Of a stretch of DNA of 64,000 nucleotides, positions 9,974-18,605 are shown piece after piece. The notes under the pieces are model-generated. The model saw only the letters and a list, made by a program, of their open reading frames with translations. It did not search any database and was not told the DNA's origin. The DNA is from Bacteroidota bacterium (GTDB lineage Bacteria; Bacteroidota; Bacteroidia; Flavobacteriales; Schleiferiaceae). The stretch lies in NCBI GenBank assembly GCA_003045865.1, contig PZPB01000002.1, positions 16,989 to 80,988 on the forward strand. The letters are read 5' to 3'. Position 1 is the stretch's first letter. Each line of letters begins with the position of its first letter. The position numbers were made by a program, and so were the translations under genes.

Positions 9974-11772
9974 TCGAAAGGCTCATTGATGCCGTAAATA
10001 CGATTGTTTCCCTCCATTAACCTGAGGGAAGCTTTGGTAATACGAATTTTTTTTCCTCGCGTTTCCAAAAAGCTACGCGCTTCAATTTGTGTTGCCTCGC
10101 CCCATTCGGTAGGTATCACTTGGGCGTGAAAAACGGTGAAGCTGGTATCAGATTGGAAGTCGGCGAGTGACTGATTGGACCAGTGAATTAATTCATCATT
10201 GGCGAAAAAGGCAATGATAAGTTGCGCCTGAGTTTCTGCTTGTGCTAAGTCAACGTCGAATTGGCTAAGTATAAAATCTTGCTTGCCTCTCAAATCATTT
10301 TTTTCTAGGGCAAGCTTAATTTGGCCACAGTATTCTTTTTCGCTAGTGCAGATGCCAATTCCGAAGAGCGCCGTTTCTTGAAGGCTATTTTCACGAAGTT
10401 CCGATTTTCGCGAAAAGTGTTCTAGACTAAAACCTAAATGATCTTCCTTGCGCATCAGGCGAAAGCCATAACTTTCTATTAAACTTCCTAAAAACAAAGG
10501 AGCGGTATGGTCACTCGCCAGCACTATTTCTTTAGAGGGAACATCTTGCAGGTATTTTATTAGCTCCTGTGGATTTTGATAATGGTAGTTTTCCGCACTT
10601 TCATAAGCGTCAAGTTGGGCGTAAAAGTCCCATTTTTCTTTATCCAATTTTAAGATTAAGGCCGAATCATCCAAACCTTGCTCGCTAAGGTATTCGCGGG
10701 GATATTTAAAGGTGCTTTGATAAGTTAAAGGATAATGTTGCCTATCTGCGTAAAGCGAATAAATACCGCTAGACAAAATTAGCAGAAGGGATAGCCAGTG
10801 CAAACGCATCTGCCGAAGAGCAAAAAGAGAAAGCAATAAAAGAGGCGCCGCGAAAATGAGGGTAGAATATTGGATGACCGGATTTACGGCGCGTGAGTAA
10901 ATGAAACCAATTAAAAAAGTAGCGCCGAACCATATAATGCCTTGCCAATGCAAAGGCTTTTTAATCTTCCAAGGTGGAAGTGCGAGTGCGATGAGAACTG
11001 CGGCTGTAAAGAGGTATGAGAAGTGGAATAGATAAGCGCCGTATTCTAAAATAAAGGTATTACTTGGCTTGCCCAACCAAGAGCCTACGCCGCCTAGAGA
11101 AAGTTGATGGAAGAAAATGCCAAGATGCGGTAGGTAGAGTAAAAAGGTGAGCAAGCCACAGAATACCCACTGCACTAGCGAGCGGCCGCGGGCGATAAAG
11201 AGGGCGTGTGCACCCATTATCGCTACTACTAGTAATGCAAATTGATGGGTATAGGCAGCGCCCGCCGCCGCAAAAGCAAAGCCGATTAAGTATTTAAAAT
11301 GGGCCTCCTGATAAAAGTAACGCATCCAAAACCAAGCACTTAATAAGCAGAAAAACAGGCCCACTTCGTAGGGGCGAATAATTTGACCATAATAAATAAA
11401 GTACTGACTAACCGCCATTATCGCCCCAGTGTAAATACCGGCCTCCACCTGGTTAATTGTTTTTGCAATGGCGAAAACCAGCAGTATAGAAGCGAGGGCG
11501 AGCAGGCTGAAGGGAAGTTTAAGTCCCCACTGGCTGTAGTTTACCAGGGGAGCGTAGTAGTAAAGAAAAGTTTGCACCCCAGCGGGATGACCTTCTATAA
11601 GAACACCTTTTTCAATCAGTTCGCTGAAGTTCGAAAACTCCGTTCTATGCAATGCGCTTAGTTCATCATGCGTAAACTGCAACTGCGGGTATTGCCAAAA
11701 AATAGTGCAAGCCGCCACCACCAGGATAAGAGCTTGCGCGATATTATTTTGAGGGAGACTAAGCTTCTTCAT
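9970..11772 (-). CDS. GT39/PMT-type membrane glycosyltransferase
   Basis: A 600-residue integral membrane protein with about ten predicted hydrophobic segments in the first 340 residues and a soluble C-terminal domain of roughly 250 residues. The loop after the first membrane segment carries FTHDELSALHR, the acidic DE-type motif of GT-C fold glycosyltransferases, followed by a GHPAG segment as in the ArnT/PMT family. Such enzymes move a sugar from a lipid-phosphate carrier to a lipid or protein on the outer face of the inner membrane. The acceptor is unknown. The gene overlaps oligopeptidase B upstream by 14 bases, so both are probably on one transcript, and its stop overlaps arsC convergently. 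Confidence 0.75.
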   Translation of the reverse strand: MKKLSLPQNNIAQALILVVAACTIFWQYPQLQFTHDELSALHRTEFSNFSELIEKGVLIEGHPAGVQTFLYYYAPLVNYSQWGLKLPFSLLALASILLVFAIAKTINQVEAGIYTGAIMAVSQYFIYYGQIIRPYEVGLFFCLLSAWFWMRYFYQEAHFKYLIGFAFAAAGAAYTHQFALLVVAIMGAHALFIARGRSLVQWVFCGLLTFLLYLPHLGIFFHQLSLGGVGSWLGKPSNTFILEYGAYLFHFSYLFTAAVLIALALPPWKIKKPLHWQGIIWFGATFLIGFIYSRAVNPVIQYSTLIFAAPLLLLSLFALRQMRLHWLSLLLILSSGIYSLYADRQHYPLTYQSTFKYPREYLSEQGLDDSALILKLDKEKWDFYAQLDAYESAENYHYQNPQELIKYLQDVPSKEIVLASDHTAPLFLGSLIESYGFRLMRKEDHLGFSLEHFSRKSELRENSLQETALFGIGICTSEKEYCGQIKLALEKNDLRGKQDFILSQFDVDLAQAETQAQLIIAFFANDELIHWSNQSLADFQSDTSFTVFHAQVIPTEWGEATQIEARSFLETRGKKIRITKASLRLMEGNNRIYGINEPFD

Positions 11773-13828
11773 TTAAGAGATGAATTAAAAAGGCGTATTC
11801 CATTGCGGTTTCGCGCAGTGCTTCAAAACGACCGCTCGCTCCGCCGTGCCCCGTCTCCATATTGGTATAAAGTAAAAGCGGATTAGTGTCTGTTTTGGTT
11901 TCGCGCAATTTCGCGCACCACTTAGCGGGTTCCCAGTATTGTACCTGCGAATCGTGTAAGCCGGTGGTTATTAATAATGCGGGATAGTCTTGGGCCTTTA
12001 CATTATCGTATGGCGAATAGGATTTCATGTATTGATAGTACTCCTCATTATTGGGATTCCCCCATTCGTCGTACTCGCCGGTAGTTAAAGGAATGCTTTC
12101 GTCGAGCATGGTGGTTACCACATCAACAAAAGGCACTGCCGCAATCATGGCGTGGAAAAGTTCAGGTTTGAGATTTATTACCGCACCAATAAGCAGTCCG
12201 CCCGCGCTACCGCCTAATCCGCTAAGCAATTTAGGACTCGTATATTTTTCTTTGATTAGGTGTTCTGCACAAGCGATATAATCGTAAAAAGTATTGCGCT
12301 TTTTAAGCATTTTACCGTCTTCATACCATTTGCGCCCGAGATACTGTCCGCCGCGTACGTGGGCAATTACAAAGATAAATCCTCGGTCTAATAAGCTTAA
12401 TCGTGTGGAAGAGAAGTTGGGTTCAATAGTATGACCATAGGAACCGTAGGCGTAAAGCAAGGTTTTTTGAGGCTGTCCTTTTTTAAAGCAATCTTTACGA
12501 TAAACTAGTGACATAGGGATTTTGGTTCCATCATGTCCATCGGCCCAAATACGTTCTGATTGATAGAGGTTTTCCTCGTAGCCACCCACAACTTCTTGTT
12601 GTTTTAATAGCTGCTTTTCTTGGGTTGCCATATTTATCTCCATCACCGAATTAGGGCTCGTAAGAGATGAGTAGGAATAGCGCAGATTTTCACTGTCAAA
12701 ATCGGGATTAATGCCACAGCCCGCAGTATAAGTTTCACTGCCAAAATCCATGTAATAGTCGAGGCTTCCATCCCAACGTTTCACGCGTATTTTAGTAAGA
12801 CCTTCTTTGCGCTCTTCAATTACGAGGTAATTTCTAAAGAGTTCAATGCCTTCTAAAAATATCTCTTCGCGGTGGGGAATCACTTCTTCCCAGTTTTCGC
12901 AAAGACTTTTGTAAATGGGGCAACGCATTAATTTAAAATTATCAGCCTGCTGGTAATTAGTGCGGATATACCAATACTCCCCAAAATGAGCCACCATGTA
13001 TTCTAGGTCTTGCTTGCGGGGCTGAATAATGCTGAAATCGCTCTCTGGCTGATCCGATTTTATAAAGCGGAATTCGTTCGATAATGTGCTATACGATCCT
13101 ATTAAAATAAAGTCTTCGCTTTTGGATTTATAAACGCTACAAACAAAGGTTGAGTCTTCTTCATGGAAAATTTCAAGATCTTCAAAGGGGCCTTCGGTTT
13201 TACTGCCGAAGTGGTGGCGAAAAACTTTATTGGGTCTTAAAGTTTCATCTTTAGTGGTATAAAAAACGTAAGTGCTATCGGCCGACCAGGTGCAAGAACC
13301 GGTAGTTTCTTTAATTTCTCGTGTTAAAATCTCGCCAGTTTCTAAGTTTTTAAAGTGGATAGTATAAATGCGACGACTCACAGTATCTACTCCATAAGCT
13401 AACCACTGATTATTGGGGCTAATGCTTAAGCCGCCAATTTGATAAAAACTGTGCTTAGCTGCTTCAATATTTGCGTCAATAAGAATTTCTTCTTCGCCTT
13501 TTAAGCTGCCTTTTTTACGACAGTAGAGTGGATGTTCTTGTCCTTTATTGTAACGGATATAGTACCAATAGCCGTGTTTTTGATAAGGTACAGATTGGTC
13601 ATCTTCCTTAATGCGACCTTTAATTTCTTGAAATAAGGTTTCCTGTAAATCCTCTGTAACCTGCATAAAATCTTTATGGTAGGCGTTTTCTTCTTCTAGG
13701 TAGGCAATGGTTTCTGCCTTTTCTTTATCTCTTAACCAATAGTAATTATCCTCGCGTTCATCGCCATGGGTAAGTAGTGGATGAGGTATTTTTTCCGCCT
13801 GAGGAGCTTTGCTTTTTAGTGAAGACAT
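11759..13828 (-). CDS. ptrB: Oligopeptidase B (S9 prolyl oligopeptidase family)
   Basis: A 689-residue serine peptidase at the expected family length. It has an N-terminal seven-bladed propeller (about 70-410) and a C-terminal alpha/beta-hydrolase domain. The nucleophile motif GLGGSAGGLL (Ser near 541), the Asp in TGLHDSQVQYWEP and the His in METGHGGASGR form the triad. EYDEWGNP is characteristic of oligopeptidase B, which cleaves short peptides after Arg or Lys. There is no signal peptide, so it is likely cytoplasmic. It leads a two-gene unit with the GT39-type gene. A TAGTTTTG element lies just upstream. Confidence 0.92.
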   Translation of the reverse strand: MSSLKSKAPQAEKIPHPLLTHGDEREDNYYWLRDKEKAETIAYLEEENAYHKDFMQVTEDLQETLFQEIKGRIKEDDQSVPYQKHGYWYYIRYNKGQEHPLYCRKKGSLKGEEEILIDANIEAAKHSFYQIGGLSISPNNQWLAYGVDTVSRRIYTIHFKNLETGEILTREIKETTGSCTWSADSTYVFYTTKDETLRPNKVFRHHFGSKTEGPFEDLEIFHEEDSTFVCSVYKSKSEDFILIGSYSTLSNEFRFIKSDQPESDFSIIQPRKQDLEYMVAHFGEYWYIRTNYQQADNFKLMRCPIYKSLCENWEEVIPHREEIFLEGIELFRNYLVIEERKEGLTKIRVKRWDGSLDYYMDFGSETYTAGCGINPDFDSENLRYSYSSLTSPNSVMEINMATQEKQLLKQQEVVGGYEENLYQSERIWADGHDGTKIPMSLVYRKDCFKKGQPQKTLLYAYGSYGHTIEPNFSSTRLSLLDRGFIFVIAHVRGGQYLGRKWYEDGKMLKKRNTFYDYIACAEHLIKEKYTSPKLLSGLGGSAGGLLIGAVINLKPELFHAMIAAVPFVDVVTTMLDESIPLTTGEYDEWGNPNNEEYYQYMKSYSPYDNVKAQDYPALLITTGLHDSQVQYWEPAKWCAKLRETKTDTNPLLLYTNMETGHGGASGRFEALRETAMEYAFLIHLLNEEA

Positions 13829-13847
13829 CGTTGTATTTAAATTTCGG

Positions 13848-13855
13848 CAAAACTA
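13848..13855 (-). promoter_or_regulatory. Candidate -7 promoter element for oligopeptidase B
   Basis: On the minus strand this reads TAGTTTTG, a full match to TAnnTTTG, 20 bases before the ptrB start codon. No convincing -33 TTTG was found. Confidence 0.45.
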
Positions 13856-13920
13856 CAGAGAAGGAAATACTTAAGGCGCATAATTACTTATATTGCGCAG
13901 AAAGATTAAAACAACCGATT

Positions 13921-14796
13921 ATGACATATACGAAAGGAATGCTGCGCGATGATGCTTTAGCAGGTAAGGTGATTGTAATTACTGGCGGCGGCACCGGTTT
14001 AGGTCGCGCCATGGGCGAATATTTTTTAGAGCTTGGAGCCAAATTGGCTATCTGTGGCAGGCGAGAAGCAGTTTTGGCGAAAGCGGCCGAAGAAATGATG
14101 GCAGCCAAAGGTGGTGAAGTATTTTACAAGACTTGTGATGTTCGCAAGTACGAGGAGGTAGAAGCTTTTCGCGATGCGGTTTTGGAAAAATACTCGCAGG
14201 TAGATGTGCTATTGAATAATGCGGCGGGTAATTTTATTAGCCCCACAGAGCGTTTATCGCCGGGAGCTTTCGATGCCGTTATTGATATCGTTTTGAAGGG
14301 AACTAAAAACTGCACCCTTGCTTTTGGAAAAGATTGGATAAGCAAAGAACAAAGAGATAAAGTGGTATTAAATATAACAACTACTTACGCCAATACGGGC
14401 TCTGCCTTTGTAGTGCCCTCCGCTATGGCTAAGGCAGGAGTTTCTGCGATGACTAGATCTTTAGCGGTAGAATGGGCGCGCTATGGAATTCGTTTTAATG
14501 CTATCGCTCCAGGGCCATTTCCAACAGAAGGAGCTTGGAGTCGTTTGATGCCCGGTGATATTCCTGATATGTTAAAAGTGGAAAATCAAATTCCGTTAAA
14601 AAGAGCGGGGAACCTGCAAGAACTAGCTAATTTAGCCGCCTATTTGGTAAGTGATTTTGCCCCTTATATGAACGGTGAAATTGTAACTATTGACGGTGGC
14701 GAGTGGTTGCTTGGCGCTGGCGAGTTAAACTTTTTGCAAGCTGTTCCAGATGAAATGTGGGATTGGATTGGTGAAGCTACTCGCAAAGGAAAATAG
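13921..14796 (+). CDS. 2,4-dienoyl-CoA reductase-type short-chain dehydrogenase
   Basis: A 291-residue SDR from the ATG at 13921. The track start at 13777 would extend it antisense through the ptrB start and adds no conserved sequence. The cofactor motif is TGGGTGLG (residues 21-28), with NNAAGN and the unusual active-site stretch ITTTYANTGSAFVVPSAMAK, in which Tyr and Lys are 15 residues apart. This matches the spacing I recall for mitochondrial 2,4-dienoyl-CoA reductase DECR1 rather than the YxxxK of classical SDRs. RFNAIAPGPFPTEGAWSRL also fits that family. It would reduce dienoyl-CoA with NADPH during oxidation of polyunsaturated fatty acids. A lipoprotein glycerophosphodiesterase gene follows one base later. 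Confidence 0.85.
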   Translation: MTYTKGMLRDDALAGKVIVITGGGTGLGRAMGEYFLELGAKLAICGRREAVLAKAAEEMMAAKGGEVFYKTCDVRKYEEVEAFRDAVLEKYSQVDVLLNNAAGNFISPTERLSPGAFDAVIDIVLKGTKNCTLAFGKDWISKEQRDKVVLNITTTYANTGSAFVVPSAMAKAGVSAMTRSLAVEWARYGIRFNAIAPGPFPTEGAWSRLMPGDIPDMLKVENQIPLKRAGNLQELANLAAYLVSDFAPYMNGEIVTIDGGEWLLGAGELNFLQAVPDEMWDWIGEATRKGK

Positions 14797-14797
14797 A

Positions 14798-15706
14798 ATG
14801 AAAAGTCTACAAAAAATAGGACCTATGATGCTTTTGCTCGTAGGTCTTTTTTCTTGCCAAAAATACGGTGCCCAAGAAAACTTCGATTGGCAAGGCCATC
14901 GAGGTGCAAGAGGAGAAGCTCCAGAAAATACCATTCCAGCCATGTTGCGAGCCATGCAGGAAGGGGTAAATACTTTAGAAATGGATGTTGTGGTAAGCAG
15001 AGATTCGATTCTTATACTTTCGCATGAGCCTTATTTTAATGAGACCATTTGTCTTTTTAGTGAGCAGGATAGTATGGAAAATAACATCTTTCACTTAAAC
15101 TGGGAGCAGATCAAAAAAATTGACTGCGGTTCTAAACGCAATCCAAATTTCCCAGGGCAAGAAAGTGAATCGGTGGGTAAGCCACGTTTAATTGACGTCC
15201 TCAGTGCGGTTGAAGAAGCGGCTTTAAATTTAAATAGAAACAGTCCCAAATTTAATATTGAGATAAAATCTAGGCCAGAATGGGAAGGCGAGTTTCATCC
15301 AGATCATAAGGTCTACGCTCAGTTACTGCTAGATTTTATTAAAGAATTAGAATTAGAGGAAAGGGTGAGTATCCAAAGTTTTGATCCGCGGGTATTGCAG
15401 TATATTCATCAAAGTGACCCAGAGATAAAGTTGGTTTACCTTACGGAAGATGCCGAAAAAATCCCAAGTGAGCAGATTAAGGAATTGGGTTTTTACCCAG
15501 ATGTGTACAGCTGCTATTACCCGCTATTAAAGGAGCATCATCTTAGGCAACTGCAAAGCCAAGGAATAGATGTGATTCCCTGGACTGTAAATGAAATTGA
15601 AGAAGCCAAGCGTTTAATGGATATGGGGGTAAATGGTATTATTACCGATTATCCCGCTAAACTTATCGGCGCCTTAGGCTCTTTAGATAAGTCTCAAACT
15701 GATTAG
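14798..15706 (+). CDS. Glycerophosphodiester phosphodiesterase, lipoprotein
   Basis: A 302-residue protein from the ATG at 14798; the track start at 14750 lies inside the upstream SDR gene. The N-terminus MKSLQKIGPMMLLLVGLFSC carries a lipobox with Cys20, so it should be a periplasmic or outer-membrane lipoprotein. The GDPD domain shows HRGARGEAPENT (catalytic His and metal-binding Glu), LEMDVVVSRD, LSHEP and the terminal GIITDYP. It would hydrolyse glycerophosphodiesters from phospholipid breakdown to glycerol-3-phosphate and an alcohol. With the adjacent dienoyl-CoA reductase this suggests lipid salvage. Its last 44 bases overlap the convergent 104-residue gene. Confidence 0.9.
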   Translation: MKSLQKIGPMMLLLVGLFSCQKYGAQENFDWQGHRGARGEAPENTIPAMLRAMQEGVNTLEMDVVVSRDSILILSHEPYFNETICLFSEQDSMENNIFHLNWEQIKKIDCGSKRNPNFPGQESESVGKPRLIDVLSAVEEAALNLNRNSPKFNIEIKSRPEWEGEFHPDHKVYAQLLLDFIKELELEERVSIQSFDPRVLQYIHQSDPEIKLVYLTEDAEKIPSEQIKELGFYPDVYSCYYPLLKEHHLRQLQSQGIDVIPWTVNEIEEAKRLMDMGVNGIITDYPAKLIGALGSLDKSQTD

Positions 15707-15977
15707 CCCTATCGATATCGCCCATGCTTTTGCAAACCTTTATGGTTAATTGATAAACGTCTTTAGCTTTTTCTCTATCGAAATGATTGGCAATCCAAAG
15801 TAGAAGTAAAGACTCGGCTGCTTTAAGAACAGTAGCATCTTTGTTTTCAGAGAGCAGATGGGCTTGAGTGATAAGCGCTTTCTCTTGTTCTTCTTTAGGT
15901 ACTAGCTTGTAGTTTTTGTAAAAGTCTAAATGGGTTTCGTCGTTCCAAGCGCTGCGGTTGTACCAGTTTGTGCTCAT
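15663..15977 (-). CDS. Hypothetical protein, 104 residues
   Basis: I do not recognise this protein. It is predicted mostly helical, with no signal peptide or membrane segment. Residues from about 35 (EEQEKALITQAHLLSENKD) to 95 look like helical-hairpin repeats of a TPR-like kind. Its ATG overlaps the stop of the upstream TPR lipoprotein gene by four bases (ATGA), and its 3' end overlaps the convergent glycerophosphodiesterase by 44 bases. Coupling to the TPR gene suggests a shared job, which I cannot name. It could also be a small cytoplasmic partner of something encoded elsewhere. Confidence 0.65.
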   Translation of the reverse strand: MSTNWYNRSAWNDETHLDFYKNYKLVPKEEQEKALITQAHLLSENKDATVLKAAESLLLLWIANHFDREKAKDVYQLTIKVCKSMGDIDRANQFETYLKSLRRR

Positions 15978-17014
15978 TTTTTCAAACGTGCTAAGCCTTC
16001 CATGGCCGGTTTATACATAGGCAGTTGTTCAAGAGATTTGCGGTAGTCTTTTTCAGCGTTTATAACATCTCCCATCATTTCAAAGCTATAAGCTCTGCCG
16101 TAAAAGGCTTTATAATTGTTTCTAGGCTGAGCCTTTATGGCCTGTGAAAAATAGTTTCGGGCGTCGCCGTATTCTTTTAAATCGATAAATATTACTCCTA
16201 AATTATAATAGCTATCGCTCATATTAGGATCTATTTGCGTGGACTTGGTATAAGCTTCTATTGCTTTATTAATTTCGTTTTGTGACCGATAGTAAACACC
16301 CAATTTATAGTAGATGTCGGGACGGTTTTGATCGATGTCTAAAATGCGCTTATAGTAGTAGGGCGCTAAAGTATCGCCCATCGCTGCGAGGCTAACGCCC
16401 ATCATGTCAAGGGCTTCGAAATAATCCTGTTTTAGCTCAATGGCCTTTTGAAAGTAATTAAGTGCAAGCGCAGTATCTTGTTTGAAATTGCGAATTACGA
16501 TGCCCTTATAAAAATAGGCGGGAGCATTATATTCATCAATCTTTAAAACTTCATCTAGATATCGTAAGGCCTTTTCGTGCTCATTAATACTCGCGTACAT
16601 CTGGCCGAGTTTTAAACGGCAGTCAATGGCTTTAGGATCAACCTTGGCGCAAAGCTCCCAAGAGTTTTTGGCGGCTCTACTCTGATTCTTTAGCATTTGA
16701 ATATCCCCCATCAAAACCAACATCTCTGGGTTTAGCGAGTCAATTTCTTTTAGTCTTTGTAAATCAAAAATGGCTTGGCGCTGATCTCCTTGATTATAAT
16801 TTATTCTTGCGCGCATTAATAGGCCCCGAACATTATTAGGCTCAGCTTTTAAAATAATATTGAGAGAATCTTCGGGGTTCACCTTGCTGATGGCTTTTGT
16901 TTGACTACTGTCGCGGATTTTAGATAGCTTGCTTTCATCTGTGGCTTCAGTGCCCGGATTGCTGCAGGCTAGAGCGAATAATGCAAGAACAAGAAGGCTA
17001 AGCGCTTTTTTCAT
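15974..17014 (-). CDS. Tetratricopeptide-repeat lipoprotein
   Basis: A 346-residue protein from the ATG at 17014; the track start at 17068 would lie inside the recA terminator. MKKALSLLVLALFALAC is a lipoprotein signal with Cys17. The rest is a run of about eight TPR units (for example YFYKGIVIRNFKQDTALALN and YYNLGVIFIDLKEYGDARNY) ending near residue 340. TPR lipoproteins act as scaffolds at the outer membrane or in the periplasm, including in gliding and T9SS complexes, but nothing here fixes the partner. A TATATTTG element lies 15 bases before the ATG, giving a very short leader. It is coupled to the 104-residue gene downstream. Confidence 0.82.
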   Translation of the reverse strand: MKKALSLLVLALFALACSNPGTEATDESKLSKIRDSSQTKAISKVNPEDSLNIILKAEPNNVRGLLMRARINYNQGDQRQAIFDLQRLKEIDSLNPEMLVLMGDIQMLKNQSRAAKNSWELCAKVDPKAIDCRLKLGQMYASINEHEKALRYLDEVLKIDEYNAPAYFYKGIVIRNFKQDTALALNYFQKAIELKQDYFEALDMMGVSLAAMGDTLAPYYYKRILDIDQNRPDIYYKLGVYYRSQNEINKAIEAYTKSTQIDPNMSDSYYNLGVIFIDLKEYGDARNYFSQAIKAQPRNNYKAFYGRAYSFEMMGDVINAEKDYRKSLEQLPMYKPAMEGLARLKK

Positions 17015-17029
17015 AGATGAAATTATGAT

Positions 17030-17037
17030 CAAATATA
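17030..17037 (-). promoter_or_regulatory. -7 element of the TPR lipoprotein gene
   Basis: On the minus strand this is TATATTTG, an exact TAnnTTTG match. The predicted start of transcription is only some 8-10 bases before the ATG at 17014. The region where a -33 contact would lie falls in the recA terminator hairpin and its T-run. Confidence 0.55.
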
Positions 17038-17042
17038 GGGGT

Positions 17043-17077
17043 ATAAAAAAACCAGAGTGAGGAATCACTCTGGTTTT
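17043..17077 (-). terminator. recA rho-independent terminator
   Basis: Perfect 13-bp stem (AAAACCAGAGTGA at 17048-17060, TCACTCTGGTTTT at 17065-17077) with a four-base loop. On the minus strand the stem runs into a T-tract. It sits 8 bases after the recA stop codon. Confidence 0.9.
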
Positions 17078-17085
17078 GCAAAATC

Positions 17086-18081
17086 TTAACTATTTATTGC
17101 AGTAACAATTTTAGCTTCTATTTCGTCGGATAATTCGGGGTTGTCTTCCAGTAATTGTCTTACTGCGTCACGACCCTGACCTAATTTAGTGTCGCCATAA
17201 CTAAACCAGCTACCAGCTTTTTTAATAATTTCTTTCTCTACACCAAGGTCAATAATTTCTCCTACTTTAGAAATACCTCGTCCGTAAACAATATCAAATT
17301 CAGCTTGACGGAAAGGCGGCGCTACTTTGTTTTTTACCACTTTAACACGCGCTCTATTTCCCGTTACGCCATCGGCATCTTTAATTTGAGAAATTCTTCT
17401 AATGTCTAAACGCACGGAGGAGTAAAACTTCAGAGCATTACCACCGGTAGTTGTTTCAGGGTTGCCGAAAACTACACCAATTTTTTCACGTAATTGGTTA
17501 ATAAAGATACAGCAGCAATTTGTTTTGCTAATCGTTCCAGTTAATTTACGCAGTGCTTGTGACATTAATCGTGCTTGCAGCCCCATTTTACTATCACCCA
17601 TCTCTCCTTCAATTTCACTTTTAGGAGTAAGGGCCGCCACTGAATCCACAATAATGAGATCGATGGCGCCAGAACGAATAAGATTGTCGGTAATTTCTAA
17701 AGCTTGCTCACCATTGTCGGGTTGAGAGATGATTAATTCTTCAGTATTAATACCCAAGTTTTCGGCATAGGTTCTATCGAAAGCATGTTCTGCATCGATA
17801 AAGGCGGCGATGCCTCCTTGTTTTTGGACTTCAGCAATAGCATGCAGAGTAAGGGTAGTTTTACCAGAGCTTTCTGGTCCGTAAATTTCAACTACTCTTC
17901 CTTTTGGATAACCACCCACACCCAAGGCTATGTCGAGGCCTAAAGAGCCGGAAGAGATGGTGGCGATTTTTTCAATGGGAGAGTCTCCCATTCGCATTAC
18001 GGCACCTTTTCCGTAGGTTTTATCAAGTTTGTCGAGGGTAAGTTGTAAGGCTTTTAGTTTAGCATCTTTCGGGTCGCTCAT
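17086..18081 (-). CDS. recA: Recombinase RecA
   Basis: A 331-residue RecA at normal bacterial length. It coats single-stranded DNA, drives strand exchange and stimulates LexA-type autocleavage in the SOS response. Visible motifs are Walker [15 protein letters not shown], the IIVDSVAAL Walker B region, loop L1 ([21 protein letters not shown]), [16 protein letters not shown], and [10 protein letters not shown] in loop L2. The gene stands alone between its own -7 element and a strong terminator. I see no obvious SOS-box palindrome in the short upstream region. recX is not adjacent. Confidence 0.98.
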   Translation of the reverse strand: MSDPKDAKLKALQLTLDKLDKTYGKGAVMRMGDSPIEKIATISSGSLGLDIALGVGGYPKGRVVEIYGPESSGKTTLTLHAIAEVQKQGGIAAFIDAEHAFDRTYAENLGINTEELIISQPDNGEQALEITDNLIRSGAIDLIIVDSVAALTPKSEIEGEMGDSKMGLQARLMSQALRKLTGTISKTNCCCIFINQLREKIGVVFGNPETTTGGNALKFYSSVRLDIRRISQIKDADGVTGNRARVKVVKNKVAPPFRQAEFDIVYGRGISKVGEIIDLGVEKEIIKKAGSWFSYGDTKLGQGRDAVRQLLEDNPELSDEIEAKIVTAINS

Positions 18082-18106
18082 GTGTCGGATCTTAAATTTT
18101 GGAGGA

Positions 18107-18114
18107 CAAATATA
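18107..18114 (-). promoter_or_regulatory. recA -7 promoter element
   Basis: TATATTTG on the minus strand, exact TAnnTTTG, 26 bases before the recA ATG. A TTTG lies about 23 bases further upstream, slightly further than the usual spacing. Confidence 0.55.
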
Positions 18115-18138
18115 ACCAACCCGATTCGGCTTTGATTC

Positions 18139-18173
18139 AAAAAAAAAGACTTACTCGTTTAAAAGTAAGTCTT
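18139..18173 (-). terminator. Terminator of the 85-residue gene upstream of recA
   Basis: Nine-bp stem AAGACTTAC (18146-18154) and GTAAGTCTT (18165-18173). On the minus strand it is followed by a long T-run formed by the A tract at 18139-18147. It lies about 30 bases after the stop of the 85-residue gene and insulates recA. Confidence 0.85.
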
Positions 18174-18201
18174 AATCATTTATTGAGGTTTTGAAACTAA
18201 G

Positions 18202-18459
18202 TTAGTCTCTCAACTCTACAGTCTTTCCACTTTTTGCCTCTAGCATTTCGCGAAGTCTTTCTATCTCTGCAGTTGAGCGATTGCTAATTTCCTCTTGGAA
18301 TGAAGTGGTGATGTCTTCTAACTCTTCTCCACTAAAGTGAGAAAAGAAATGAACTGAAAAAGCAGTTTTAAGACCACGATCTCCTCTTACAGAAATCTGC
18401 TCTTTTAAATACTGCGCTACTTGTTTAGGCGTGTACGCCGATTTAGGTACTCTAGACAT
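18202..18459 (-). CDS. Hypothetical protein, 85 residues
   Basis: I do not recognise this protein. It is small, soluble and predicted helical, with YTPKQVAQYLKEQI at the start, a central HFFSHFSGEELEDI segment and a charged C-terminal helix (ERLREMLEAKSG) that could form a coiled coil. It has its own matched promoter element and a strong terminator, so it is a free-standing monocistronic gene, which supports it being real. It lies between recA and the divergent comM/yifB gene, but nothing in the protein suggests a link to DNA metabolism. Confidence 0.7.
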   Translation of the reverse strand: MSRVPKSAYTPKQVAQYLKEQISVRGDRGLKTAFSVHFFSHFSGEELEDITTSFQEEISNRSTAEIERLREMLEAKSGKTVELRD

Positions 18460-18515
18460 GTTTAAGTGATATTAAATTAAATATTTAAAGGGCCCTCTCC
18501 ATTTAAATACGGGAG

Positions 18516-18523
18516 CAAATTTA
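18516..18523 (-). promoter_or_regulatory. -7 element for the 85-residue gene
   Basis: TAAATTTG on the minus strand, exact TAnnTTTG, about 57 bases before the start codon at 18459. Confidence 0.45.
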
Positions 18524-18605
18524 TATAATTTCGATAATAATTCTAAATAAAAAAGCTAAAGTATTTTATTATTTAAATCATGCTTTGTAAATAAACCTTA
18601 ATATT

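Noticed and set aside
13777-13920. N-terminal extension of the dienoyl-CoA reductase in the ORF track
   Set aside because: The extension is antisense to the ptrB start and lacks family similarity; the ATG at 13921 matches the normal SDR start.
14750-14797. Upstream start of the glycerophosphodiesterase
   Set aside because: It lies inside the SDR gene and would hide the lipoprotein signal that starts at 14798.
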